Positions 16,414 to 24,969 of a stretch of 45,076 nucleotides of DNA are shown piece after piece. The translations under genes and the position numbers were made by a program. This DNA is from Paracoccaceae bacterium (GTDB lineage: Bacteria; Pseudomonadota; Alphaproteobacteria; Rhodobacterales; Rhodobacteraceae). Every line of letters begins with the position of its first letter. Positions within the stretch are counted from its first letter, which is position 1. The DNA lies in contig JAFGXY010000050.1 of the NCBI GenBank assembly GCA_016936395.1, forward strand, positions 1 through 45,076, written 5' to 3'. The notes under the pieces were generated by a model, which saw only the letters and a program-made list of their open reading frames with translations, had not been told where the DNA came from and did no database searches.

Positions 16414-18266
16414 TTCTTCTTCGGCTTCACGCTTTTGTCTGCCACCGCAACGGCAGGTTTTTTCTTGAAGCCCGATTTGATGTTGCCAAACAGATCCGGC
16501 GTGTGGCCGTGGCTGCGCATGATGGCATATTGCTGGGTGAAGGTGATGATGTTGTTGGTGATCCAGTACACCACCAGACCGCTTGCAAAGCCACCCAGCA
16601 TGAACATGAAAATCCACGGCATGTAAGCGAAAATCTGCTGCTGAACCGGGTCGGTGGGGGCCGGGTTCAGCTTTTGCTGCAACCACATGGTGATGCCCAG
16701 GATGATCGGCAGCACACCGATGAACACCAGCGCCAGGATGCTGCCCGGAACCGGCGCCGCCCAGGGGGCCAGACCGAAGAAGTTGAACAGCGATGAGGTA
16801 TCGGGCGCAGAAAGATCGTTCAACCAGCCAAAGAACGGCGCGTGGCGCAATTCGATGGTGACGAAGATCACCTTGTAAAGCGCAAAGAAGATCGGGATCT
16901 GGATCAGAACCGGAAGGCAACCCGCGGCCGGGTTCACCTTCTTGTCCTTGTACAGCTTCATCATTTCGCGCTGCATCATCTGCTTGTCTTCGCCCGCGCG
17001 CTCTTTCAGCGCCTCCATCTCGGGCTGAAGTTCCTTCATCCGTGCCATGCTGACATAGGATTTGTAGGCCAGCGGCAGCACCAGCAGTTTCAGCACGAAG
17101 GTCAGGGCGATGATCGCAAGGCCCATGTTGCCGATGGTGGCGTTCAGCCAGTGCAGCACGGCAAAGATCGGCTTGGTCAGGAAGAAGAACCAGCCCCAGT
17201 CGATGGCGTCGATAAAGCCCGCAATCGGTGTGCCTGCCCCGTCGACCGCCCCGGCGTTCTGATAGGTGCGGATGGTTTCCCATTCCTTCGCCCCGGCGAA
17301 AATCCGCGAGGCGCTGGTGATGGTGGCCCCCGGTGCCACCGACATCACCGGCTGGCGGGTCTCGGTCTGGTAAATGTCTGCGCCGGGCACATATTTCGTG
17401 ACCGAGGTGAAGGGCTTGCCCTGTTCCGGCACCAGCACGGTCATCCAGTATTTGTCGGTAAAGCCGATCCAGCCATCCTTGGTGGCTTCCACCACGGTGG
17501 CCTGGGCCCCCTCACGCGCGACCAGTGGCAGGTCGGCCACATCGTCATAGTCGGTTTCCAGCAGCTTGCCATCGGCGCGCGACACAACGCCTTCGTGGCT
17601 GACGAAGAAGTTTTCAAGATTGGTGGGTTTGCCATGCCGGGCGACGATGCCATAGGGATAAAGCCGTGCCTCGGCGGCACCTTCGTTCGTCACGCTGTCG
17701 GTGATGGTGAACATGAATTCGCTGTCGACAGCGATCTGGCGGACGAAATCCAGACCCTTGCCATTCGACCAGGTCAGCGTCACCGGCTGACCGGGGGCCA
17801 GCGTGCCGCCACCTGCGGGCAGCCATTCGGTGTTGGCACCGGGCACGTCTTCAAAATTCAGCGCCCCCGCAGGCCCCCAGCCAAACAGCGCGTAATAGGC
17901 GTTCTCTCGCCCCACCGGCGACAAAAGCCGCACGATGCCCGAGTCGTCCGCCAACGTCTGCCTGTAGGCCTTCAGTTCCAGATCGTCGATGCGGCCGCCA
18001 AGCAGCGAAATCGAGCCTTTCAATTGCGGCGTGTCGATCGTCAGGCGCGGGGCCTCGGCGGTGGGTGCGGCCTGCCCGGCAGACGCCGCCGCGGCCATAT
18101 CAGGTGTGACAGTCGCCGGGGGCGTCGTTCCTTCGGTCTGCGCCGTCACGGCTGGCGCATTCAGGTCTGCCACGGGCTCGGCCGGTGGAAACAGCACGAA
18201 CCAGACCATGATGACCAGAAAGGACAGCACGGTTGCGAGGATTAGGTTCTTGTTCTGATCGTCCAT
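16410..18266 (-). CDS. yidC: membrane protein insertase YidC
   Basis: Inner-membrane insertase (618 aa) that integrates proteins with or without SecYEG. A signal-anchor helix follows MDDQNKNLI. A large periplasmic beta-sandwich domain covers about residues 50-330. The conserved five-helix Oxa1 core starts near KPIFAVLHWLNATIGN and contains GCLPVLIQIPIFFALYKV. A Lys-rich tail ends in KPKKK. I place the start at 18266 (MDDQNKN, the usual alphaproteobacterial N-terminus) rather than at a GTG five codons upstream; neither has a strong Shine-Dalgarno. The hydrophilic loop in helix 1-2 typical of ribosome contact is present. Confidence 0.96.
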   Translation of the reverse strand: MDDQNKNLILATVLSFLVIMVWFVLFPPAEPVADLNAPAVTAQTEGTTPPATVTPDMAAAASAGQAAPTAEAPRLTIDTPQLKGSISLLGGRIDDLELKAYRQTLADDSGIVRLLSPVGRENAYYALFGWGPAGALNFEDVPGANTEWLPAGGGTLAPGQPVTLTWSNGKGLDFVRQIAVDSEFMFTITDSVTNEGAAEARLYPYGIVARHGKPTNLENFFVSHEGVVSRADGKLLETDYDDVADLPLVAREGAQATVVEATKDGWIGFTDKYWMTVLVPEQGKPFTSVTKYVPGADIYQTETRQPVMSVAPGATITSASRIFAGAKEWETIRTYQNAGAVDGAGTPIAGFIDAIDWGWFFFLTKPIFAVLHWLNATIGNMGLAIIALTFVLKLLVLPLAYKSYVSMARMKELQPEMEALKERAGEDKQMMQREMMKLYKDKKVNPAAGCLPVLIQIPIFFALYKVIFVTIELRHAPFFGWLNDLSAPDTSSLFNFFGLAPWAAPVPGSILALVFIGVLPIILGITMWLQQKLNPAPTDPVQQQIFAYMPWIFMFMLGGFASGLVVYWITNNIITFTQQYAIMRSHGHTPDLFGNIKSGFKKKPAVAVADKSVKPKKK

Positions 18267-18427
18267 CGGGACAGCCACCACCGTTGTTCAGTTCAGCGGT
18301 GGTTCAACAGAAGGGGGCGGCAAAGGTCAAGCGGTTTTCCCGGAATGGGCCGTGCGAATGGCCGCAGGATTGGTTGATCAGGCGGGATTTTAAAAGCACC
18401 GGGGCACCGGCGTATGGCGCGCCGTGA

Positions 18428-19969
18428 TCAGGGGGCCTGCCGCCCGATCCGCAGTGTGCGCGCAATGCCCTGATCATGGCGACTAATCCAGCCAAAGGTC
18501 TCTTCCACCGCCATCGGCCGGGCGATGCCAAAGCCCTGCACATGGCCACAGCCCAATTGTGCCAGCGTCGCATGCTCGCCGGGGGTTTCCACACCCTCGG
18601 CCACGGTATCCAGCCCCAGCTGTTCACACAGCGACAGAATCGCCGCCACCATCTTCTTTTGCTCGGGGTCGGTATCGGCATGGGTCACGAAACAGCGGTC
18701 GATCTTGATCCGCTTCACGGCAAAGCGGCGGATATTGGCAATGGACGCCTGCCCGGTGCCGAAATCGTCCAGATCAATGCCGCAGCCCAGACCTGCGATC
18801 CGGGCAAGGTTTGACACGATCACATCGTCATCGGATCGGGCCGCCACGGTTTCCAGCACCTCGATGGTCAGGCGGTCGGGGGTCAGGTTGAAGCGGTCCA
18901 ACTCCCATTTCAGCTTGTCCGCAAGCTTGGGGTTGCGCAGTTCAGGGGCCGAGAAGTTGACCGCCACCCGCGGGATCTTGTGGCCTGCCTTGTCCCAGCG
19001 GGTCAGTGCCGACAGCGCGCCATACAAGATCACCTCGCCCAGCCGTTCCGACAGGCCTGCGTCTTCGACCAGCGGCAGAAACTCCAGCGGTGGGATGATG
19101 CCGCGTTCAGGGTGGTGCCAGCGGGCCAGCGCCTCAAACCCGCTGATCTTGCCGGTTTCGGTGCTGATCTGAGGCTGGAACCAGGGGCGGACCTGGCCTT
19201 CATCCAAGGCCTGCTCCAGCCCTGCCCGAAGTTCGGCACGGTCGGCGCGGCGGCGCGTCATGTCAGGCTGAAACGCCCGGATCGCACCCGGGCCGTTGCG
19301 CAACGCTTCATCCGCCGCGATTCTTGCTGCATCCAGCAAGGATGCGCCGCGTGGCATCGGTGCGCGGTCGGCCAGACAGAAACCGACCGACACCGAAGGG
19401 TGAACCGTCACCTCATCCAGCGCCAGCGGTGCCGTCGCAGCGGCCTGCAATCGTGCCGCCATCTGCACCGCGTTTTCCAGATCGAACCGCCGCACGGGGG
19501 CAAGGCTGACGGCAAAGCCATCGCCCGACAGCAGCGCCACGACATCACCCTCCCGCACCGCAAGGCCCAGCCGTTCACCGGTGCGCGCCACCATACGGGT
19601 CCGGGCAAGGCGGCCATGACGGTGCAAGACCACATCCAGGTCATCGAACATCACAACAAAACAGCCCGAGGTGCGCCCGTTCACCGGCAGGTCGGCCATC
19701 ACCCCGTCCAACGCCTGCACAAGGCCCGCTTCGGTTGCAAAGCCGACAATCCCGGTGTCGGCAACCGCCGCAGGCCGTGCCCGCCGCGCCAGCCCGAACA
19801 GCGCAAACAGCACCGGGGCCGCGATGGCGACCGAAAGCATCAGGCCCTCGCCCCCCAGCCAATAGGCCGACAGGCTGAGCGCCGGCAGCAAGACGATGCC
19901 AAAGGCCCCGCCAGAACGCCACGCCCGGGCCACCAGATCCGCAGTTTTGCCCGAAATCCCGTCCTGCAT
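18428..19969 (-). CDS. membrane GGDEF-EAL protein, likely cyclic-di-GMP phosphodiesterase
   Basis: A 513-residue signalling protein. Two hydrophobic segments (about 22-39 and 42-61) are followed by a degenerate GGDEF domain and a full EAL domain. The GGDEF site reads SGDGF, so cyclase activity is unlikely; it may bind GTP allosterically. The EAL domain keeps EALARW, the NFSAPEL region, EVLET, DDFGTGQAS, a KIDR Lys and VAEGVET, consistent with active hydrolysis of cyclic-di-GMP. The ATG at 19969 is preferred over an upstream TTG because a G-rich site precedes it. It lies about 70 bp after ttcA and 160 bp before yidC, on the same strand. Confidence 0.92.
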   Translation of the reverse strand: MQDGISGKTADLVARAWRSGGAFGIVLLPALSLSAYWLGGEGLMLSVAIAAPVLFALFGLARRARPAAVADTGIVGFATEAGLVQALDGVMADLPVNGRTSGCFVVMFDDLDVVLHRHGRLARTRMVARTGERLGLAVREGDVVALLSGDGFAVSLAPVRRFDLENAVQMAARLQAAATAPLALDEVTVHPSVSVGFCLADRAPMPRGASLLDAARIAADEALRNGPGAIRAFQPDMTRRRADRAELRAGLEQALDEGQVRPWFQPQISTETGKISGFEALARWHHPERGIIPPLEFLPLVEDAGLSERLGEVILYGALSALTRWDKAGHKIPRVAVNFSAPELRNPKLADKLKWELDRFNLTPDRLTIEVLETVAARSDDDVIVSNLARIAGLGCGIDLDDFGTGQASIANIRRFAVKRIKIDRCFVTHADTDPEQKKMVAAILSLCEQLGLDTVAEGVETPGEHATLAQLGCGHVQGFGIARPMAVEETFGWISRHDQGIARTLRIGRQAP

Positions 19970-20041
19970 CGCCGCCCCCAACTGCCGCCGAGGGCCGTGC
20001 CCCCATGCGTCAGTTTTTAGGCCGCGCTTGTAAGCGAAGGC

Positions 20042-20911
20042 TTAATCCTCGCCCGGAAGGTGTGAAGGATTTTCATGAAATGTTCCTGCGGCCTGCACCA
20101 ACCCGGCAAAGTCGAAAATCGACGGATCGGCCAGATGCGACGGGCGCACATTCATCAGCGCGCGGAACATCACCTGACGCCGCCCCGGCACCCGCGCCTC
20201 CCAGTCATCCAGCAGACGCTTGACCTGCACCCGCTGCAAACCCTCCTGAGAGCCGCACAGATCGCAGGGAATGATCGGGTAGTTCATCGCCCGGGCAAAC
20301 CGGTCGCAATCGGCCTCGGCCACAAAGGCCAGGGGACGGGCGACAAACAGGTCACCATCCTCGTTCAACAGGCGCGGCGGCATGCTGGCCAGACGCCCAC
20401 CATGGAACAGGTTCATGAAAAAGGTTTCCAGAATATCATCGCGGTGATGGCCCAGAACCACGGTCGAGCAGCCTTCTTCCCGCGCGACGCGATACAGATT
20501 GCCGCGCCGCAACCGCGAACACAAGGAACACATCGTGCCGCCCGGCGCGATCTTGTCGACCACCACCGAATAGGTGTCTTGATATTCAATCCGATGCGCC
20601 ACTCCCATCCGGGTCAGAAAGTCAGGCAGCACCGTGGCGGGAAAGCCGGGTTGGCCCTGATCCAGATTGCAGGCAAGCAAATCCACCGGCAGCAGGCCGC
20701 GCCATTTCAGCTCGTGCAGAATGGCCAGCAGCGTATAGCTGTCCTTGCCACCCGACAGGCAGATCAGCCACCGCTCACCGGGTTTGGCCATGCCATAGGT
20801 CTCGATCGCCTCACGCACCTGCTGCACCAGCCGCTTGCGCAGCTTGCGAAACTCCAGCCCCTTGGGCGCGCCGTAAAACAACGGATGGATATCGTCGGCG
20901 TCATCCAGCAT
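20042..20911 (-). CDS. ttcA: tRNA 2-thiocytidine synthetase TtcA
   Basis: ATP- and [4Fe-4S]-dependent enzyme (289 aa) that thiolates C32 in tRNA anticodon loops. The PP-loop motif SGGKDS is at residues 53-58. The first cluster-binding pair MCSLC is at Cys128/Cys131, with the C-terminal Cys in [20 protein letters not shown] is typical of the family. The ATG at 20911 has GGAGG nine bases upstream. The open frame extends 87 codons further through a repeat-rich stretch, which I do not consider coding. The neighbouring SDR gene uses an almost identical ribosome site. Confidence 0.95.
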   Translation of the reverse strand: MLDDADDIHPLFYGAPKGLEFRKLRKRLVQQVREAIETYGMAKPGERWLICLSGGKDSYTLLAILHELKWRGLLPVDLLACNLDQGQPGFPATVLPDFLTRMGVAHRIEYQDTYSVVVDKIAPGGTMCSLCSRLRRGNLYRVAREEGCSTVVLGHHRDDILETFFMNLFHGGRLASMPPRLLNEDGDLFVARPLAFVAEADCDRFARAMNYPIIPCDLCGSQEGLQRVQVKRLLDDWEARVPGRRQVMFRALMNVRPSHLADPSIFDFAGLVQAAGTFHENPSHLPGED

Positions 20912-21005
20912 CTGTGCCTCCGGGGTTCGCCCGGATATGCGGGCGAAGCCGCGGCGGGTCAAGCCTGCCAGCCGGATCGCGCTTGCCCGGCCGGGGCCTC
21001 CGGCG

Positions 21006-21060
21006 GGGGTATTTCTGCCAAGAGGAACGGCCACAGGTTTCCTCTTGGCAAAAATACCCC
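21006..21060. repeat. REP-like inverted repeat (22-bp arms)
   Basis: The left arm (21006-21027) and right arm (21039-21060) are reverse complements over 22 bases with one mismatch, around an 11-base spacer. Each arm contains a TGCCAAGAGGAA core next to a GGGGTATTT block. It lies between SDR and ttcA on the transcribed strand. Similar palindromic units are scattered between genes in Rhodobacteraceae genomes, in my recollection. It could also act as a terminator or mRNA-stabilising hairpin. Confidence 0.75.
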
Positions 21061-21105
21061 GGGGGTGAGCCCCGCAGGGGCGAGGGGGCAGCGCCCCCTG
21101 CCGCC

Positions 21106-21837
21106 TTAAACATGTTGCGCGCCGTTCACTTCGATCTCGGCCCCCGAGATATAGCTCGATTGGTCCGAACACAGGAACCAGATCACATCGGCCACCTCAT
21201 TCGGCTGTCCCAGCCGCTGCAACGGCAGTTTCTCGACGATCTTGTCGGTGCCGGGCGACAGGATTGCCGTTTCCACCTCGCCGGGCGCGATTGCATTGAC
21301 CCGAACCCCCAAGGGTCCGAAATCATGCGCCATTTCCCGTGTCAGCGCGGCAAGTGCTGCCTTTGACGTGGCATAGGCCGCCCCGGCAAACGGGTGCACC
21401 CGGACGCCCGCAATCGAGGTGACGTTGACGATCGACCCCTTGGCCGCCGCCAACTCATCCTTCAGCCCGCGCGCCATGATCACCGACGAAAAGAAATTGA
21501 CGTGAAACACATGGCCCCAGGTCCGCAGGTCGGTGTCCAGCGTGCTAAGCCGTTTGCCGCCGTCGCCCTTCGGGCTAATCCCGGCGTTGTTGACCAGCGC
21601 ATGCAGACGGCCGTTGATCTTGCCCTTGATCGTCTCGATCGCGGCAATGGTCTTGCTTGGGTCGGCAAGGTCAAGCTGGATATGGTTCTCCTCGCCCCCT
21701 GGCCATGGGCAACGGGGATCGAACGGTTGGCGCGAACAGGTCAGCACCCGCCAGCCTTCGCTTGAAAACCGCTTGACCGTGGCATGGCCAATGCCGCGCG
21801 ACGCCCCGGTCAGGACAATGGTTTTCTGGTCTGACAT
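21106..21837 (-). CDS. SDR family NAD(P)-dependent oxidoreductase
   Basis: A 243-residue classical short-chain dehydrogenase. The cofactor motif is TGASRGIG, and NNAG follows at the active-site helix. The catalytic Ser precedes Tyr-x3-Lys in YATSKAAL, and the C-terminus is [13 protein letters not shown]. The substrate cannot be inferred. A FabG-like 3-oxoacyl reductase or a sugar/alcohol dehydrogenase are both possible. ATG 21837 is chosen for its AGGAGGCACAG site. It is first in a minus-strand run with ttcA and the EAL gene, and diverges from argB. Confidence 0.9.
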   Translation of the reverse strand: MSDQKTIVLTGASRGIGHATVKRFSSEGWRVLTCSRQPFDPRCPWPGGEENHIQLDLADPSKTIAAIETIKGKINGRLHALVNNAGISPKGDGGKRLSTLDTDLRTWGHVFHVNFFSSVIMARGLKDELAAAKGSIVNVTSIAGVRVHPFAGAAYATSKAALAALTREMAHDFGPLGVRVNAIAPGEVETAILSPGTDKIVEKLPLQRLGQPNEVADVIWFLCSDQSSYISGAEIEVNGAQHV

Positions 21838-21954
21838 CTGTGCCTCCTGCGCGTTTCGCAAACCCTACTCTTATTGTCAGGAAAGGCAAGCCAGCAACCT
21901 GACTTGGCACGCCGCGCCAAAGGCGTTACCACCCGTGCAACCCCGGAGGTCCAG

Positions 21955-22854
21955 ATGAAGAAGCAGACCCTGACCATGCAAGACGCCCTGAACACTGCCA
22001 AGATGCTGTCCGAAGCCCTGCCCTATCTGCAACGCTATGCCGATGCGGTCGTGGTGGTAAAGTTCGGCGGCAACGCCATGGGCGATGATGCCGCGATGGC
22101 CGAGTTTGCCCGCGACATCGTGCTGATGCGTCAGGTTGGGGTGAACCCGGTGGTGGTGCATGGTGGCGGGCCGATGATCAACGACATGCTGGCCAAGCTG
22201 GGCATCCAGTCGGAATGGGTGCGCGGCAAGCGGGTCACCGACAAGGCCACGGTGCAGGTGGTAGAGATGATCTTGTCGGGTCTGGTCAACAAGCGCATCG
22301 TGCAGGCGATCATGGATGCGGGCGGCCGCGCGGTGGGGATTTCCGGCAAGGACGACGACCTGATGGTCTGCGAGGCCGACGACCCCGAGCTTGGCTTTGT
22401 CGGTCGTCCGGTCGAGATGAACGTGCAGGTGCTGCGCGACCTTTACAAGGCCGGGATCATTCCGGTCATCGCGCCGGTCGGCACCGGCATGGCCGATAAC
22501 GAGACGTTCAATGTGAATGGCGACACCGCCGCCGGCGCCATTGCGGGCGCGTTGCAGGCCGACCGTCTGCTGCTGTTGACCGATGTCGCGGGCGTCAAGA
22601 ACGCGGCCGGCGAGGTGATGACACAGATCACGCCCGACGAAATCCGGCAGATGACCGCCGAGGGCATCATTTCCGGTGGCATGATCCCCAAGACCGAAAC
22701 CGCGCTGCTGGCGATTGAACAGGGCACCCGGGCGGTAACCATTCTGGATGGCCGCATCCCGAATGCCTGCCTGCTGGAATTGTTCACCGACCACGGTGCA
22801 GGCAGCCAGATCCGCGCCACCGAGCCCCGGGTAAAACCGCGGATCAAACGCTGA
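21955..22854 (+). CDS. argB: acetylglutamate kinase
   Basis: Second enzyme of arginine biosynthesis (299 aa), which phosphorylates N-acetylglutamate. It has the amino-acid-kinase motifs [10 protein letters not shown] and [23 protein letters not shown] and [14 protein letters not shown] lie downstream. The length and an N-terminal helix of about 20 residues fit the hexameric, arginine-sensitive class, but sensitivity is not proven by sequence. GGAGG ends six bases before the ATG at 21955. In related genomes argB directly follows engB; here a divergent block intervenes. Confidence 0.96.
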   Translation: MKKQTLTMQDALNTAKMLSEALPYLQRYADAVVVVKFGGNAMGDDAAMAEFARDIVLMRQVGVNPVVVHGGGPMINDMLAKLGIQSEWVRGKRVTDKATVQVVEMILSGLVNKRIVQAIMDAGGRAVGISGKDDDLMVCEADDPELGFVGRPVEMNVQVLRDLYKAGIIPVIAPVGTGMADNETFNVNGDTAAGAIAGALQADRLLLLTDVAGVKNAAGEVMTQITPDEIRQMTAEGIISGGMIPKTETALLAIEQGTRAVTILDGRIPNACLLELFTDHGAGSQIRATEPRVKPRIKR

Positions 22855-22884
22855 TGTGATAGACAAACAAAAAGATGCACCTTA

Positions 22885-22902
22885 CATTCATCCTTGTGAA
22901 TG
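22885..22902. promoter_or_regulatory. operator-like inverted repeat upstream of the desaturase-like gene
   Basis: CATTCA (22885-22890) and TGAATG (22897-22902) form a perfect 6-base dyad around six bases. It is centred about 18 bases before the chosen start at 22912, in the 57-bp AT-richer gap after argB. The position would suit a repressor or an mRNA hairpin. No regulator can be named. Confidence 0.35.
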
Positions 22903-22911
22903 CGATGTATC

Positions 22912-23700
22912 ATGTCCGAAGCCGCGATCCGTCTCAGTGTTTTTCTCGGGCTTTTTGCCCTGTTCGCTGCGCTGGAGGCTTGGGCGCCGCGTCGGTCACG
23001 CCGGGTTCCGCGTCAGGGTCGCTGGGTCACCAACCTGTCGATCACCGTTTTGAACACGCTGACCCTGCGCGCCTTGGCGATCTTTCTGCCCTTGCTGGCC
23101 GTGGGCGCCGCTGCTGATGCGTCAGCCCAAGGATGGGGCCTGTTGAACCAGACGGCCTGGCCCGTCTGGATCGAGGCCGTGGTGGCAATCCTGATCCTTG
23201 ATTTCGCGATCTGGGCACAGCATCTGATCACCCACAAGGTGCCCTTGTTCTGGCGGTTCCACCGAATGCACCACGCCGACCGCGACTTTGACGTGACCAC
23301 AGCCGTACGCTTTCACCCGGTCGAGATTGCGGCCTCGATGCTGCTGAAAATCGGGATCATCTATCTGCTGGGCCCCTCTGCTGTCGCGGTTCTGATCTTT
23401 GAGGTTTTGCTGAACGGTACTGCCCTTTTCAACCACGCCAACCTTCGCCTGCCTCTATGGCTTGACCGAATGGTGCGGATGGTTCTGGTCACGCCCGACA
23501 TGCACCGGGTGCATCATTCTGTGCATCGGCATGAACATGACAGCAATTACGGCTTTGCTTTGTCGATCTGGGACCGCATCTTTCAGACCTACCGGCCGCA
23601 ACCCGAGGCCGGGCATGATGACATGGTGACAGGTCTGCAATGGCAGGACGACAAACCGACGAAGCTGGGGTGGAGCCTGCTGCTGCCGTTCCGCCGCTGA
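22912..23700 (+). CDS. sterol desaturase / fatty acid hydroxylase family membrane protein
   Basis: A 262-residue integral membrane di-iron enzyme candidate. The histidine clusters are HLITH (104-108), HRMHH (117-121) and HRVHH (198-202), with a further His-rich HRHEH nearby. These are the metal ligands of the fatty-acid hydroxylase superfamily. Four or so hydrophobic segments surround them. Bacterial relatives act on lipids or carotenoids, so the substrate is open. The start ATG 22912 (MSEAAIR) lacks a good Shine-Dalgarno; an ATG four codons upstream is the alternative. It lies 57 bp after argB, so transcription may be shared. Confidence 0.88.
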   Translation: MSEAAIRLSVFLGLFALFAALEAWAPRRSRRVPRQGRWVTNLSITVLNTLTLRALAIFLPLLAVGAAADASAQGWGLLNQTAWPVWIEAVVAILILDFAIWAQHLITHKVPLFWRFHRMHHADRDFDVTTAVRFHPVEIAASMLLKIGIIYLLGPSAVAVLIFEVLLNGTALFNHANLRLPLWLDRMVRMVLVTPDMHRVHHSVHRHEHDSNYGFALSIWDRIFQTYRPQPEAGHDDMVTGLQWQDDKPTKLGWSLLLPFRR

Positions 23701-23907
23701 CGCTGGGCGCCATCGCGGCTCGATTTTTCCCCATGCTCTTGAGGTGTTGGGGGTGGGGGCGAGCCGGGCCTGCCACCCGTTTCTGGACACCGCCCCCGCT
23801 GCGGGCTGCATGACCGGCGGATGGCTTGCGCGGCGTGCTTGCCCACGGTCGCAGACCTATGCGAGGATGGCTGACAACTCGGCCGATCACATAAGGCAAT
23901 TCCACCG

Positions 23908-24411
23908 ATGAAACGTTTGATCCTGACCCGCCATGCCAAATCTTCCTGGGATGACCCGCTGACGCCCGACCATGAGCGCCCCCTGAACGAACGCGGCCGG
24001 GCGGCGGCGGCGGATCTGGGGCAATGGCTGGCCTCGCGCGGCTATGTGCCCGGCAAGGTGCTGTGCTCGGACGCGGCGCGCACCCGTGAAACATGGGAGC
24101 GGATCGCCCCTGCCTTTGCCAGTGCGCCGGTGCTGCAACTGAAACCCGCGCTGTATCATGCGGGACCAGACGTGATGCTGGCGGTGTTGCGCCATGCCAC
24201 TGCCGATACGGTGATGATGATCGGCCACAACCCCGGCATCGCCGAATTTGCCGCGCGCATCGTGGCCCATGCCCCGGTCGAGCCGGACTTTGCCCGTTAT
24301 CCAACCGGGGCGACGCTGGTGGTGGACTTTGTCGCCGACAGCTGGGCCGATGTCGGCTTTGGCCAGGGCGTTGTGGATGATTTCATCATTCCGCGCGAAA
24401 TCGTTGCCTGA
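23908..24411 (+). CDS. SixA-like histidine phosphatase
   Basis: A 167-residue phosphatase of the histidine (phosphoglycerate-mutase-like) superfamily. The N-terminal RHAKSSW motif supplies the catalytic His, and GHNPGIAEF supplies the second. The short size and RHAKS signature fit the SixA branch, which removes phosphate from phosphohistidine proteins. The target is unknown. It stands alone. The 207 bp before it hold no gene, and a cluster of palindromes follows. Confidence 0.88.
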   Translation: MKRLILTRHAKSSWDDPLTPDHERPLNERGRAAAADLGQWLASRGYVPGKVLCSDAARTRETWERIAPAFASAPVLQLKPALYHAGPDVMLAVLRHATADTVMMIGHNPGIAEFAARIVAHAPVEPDFARYPTGATLVVDFVADSWADVGFGQGVVDDFIIPREIVA

Positions 24412-24413
24412 AT

Positions 24414-24488
24414 TGTCTCACTGTGAGACACTTGGCGTTATCGTTTGATATCAAAGACTTAAGGCTCGGGCGTTTACCAAGCCTTAAG
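24414..24488. promoter_or_regulatory. cluster of three different perfect palindromes
   Basis: Within 75 bp, three separate dyads occur. TGTCTCA-CTG-TGAGACA lies at 24414-24430 and TTTGATATCAAA at 24444-24455. CTTAAGGCT (24458-24466) is paired with AGCCTTAAG (24480-24488) around 13 bases. The last can form a strong stem, but no T-run follows it on the plus strand. Together they look like stacked operators or a terminator plus operators, ahead of the small ORF at 24573. Confidence 0.55.
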
Positions 24489-24572
24489 ATTTGACGTGAC
24501 GGGCCGCCTTGCGGATGCGCCCGCTTTCGGGCATCGAGGCAGGCTCAAGTCCACTACGAAAGGCGCAACGCC

Positions 24573-24758
24573 ATGGATTACGCAAAATCAGGCAACCCGA
24601 AACTGAGCAAGGACCAAGGGCGTCAGAAAGACCCCAATGCCAAACCGGGCAAGGTGATGAAGGTCAAGGGCAGCACCAAGACCCCCAACCTGCGACCGAC
24701 CAAGGAAGAGTTGCTGGAACGCCTGAAGGCGCAGGCCGAGGCCAAGGCAAAGGAATAA
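24573..24758 (+). CDS. small basic hypothetical protein
   Basis: A 61-residue, Lys-rich soluble protein with no membrane segment and no cysteine. The N-terminal half has a repeated Lys/Gly/Pro pattern (KPGKVMKVKGSTKTPN). The C-terminal half is a predicted charged helix, KEELLERLKAQAEAKAKE. GAAAGG lies about ten bases before the ATG. I do not recognise a function. Uniform coding composition and its place behind a regulatory-looking region make it credible as a real gene, perhaps nucleic-acid binding. A GCCTTGGC/GCCAAGGC dyad follows at 24765-24802. Confidence 0.65.
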   Translation: MDYAKSGNPKLSKDQGRQKDPNAKPGKVMKVKGSTKTPNLRPTKEELLERLKAQAEAKAKE

Positions 24759-24969
24759 GACAGGCCTTGGCCGATGCCTGCGCCGGCGGGTTTGCCAAGG
24801 CAGGCGGCAGGTTTGGTCACGGTGCAAGGATTGCGCTGCCAGCAGCATGGTCCATCTGCCGGACCGCCGCAAAGGCCGGACAACCACCGCGCGCGCCGGA
24901 ACGCGCGCAATCTTGCGAACCGGGCCGCTGACTGCCATATGCCGATGGCCGACTTTGCCGGAGGTTCCC

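Noticed and set aside
24458..24488. CtrA-type binding site (TTAA-N7-TTAA)
   Set aside because: Two TTAA words are present, but 21 bases lie between them and they form arms of a dyad, so the CtrA spacing is not met.
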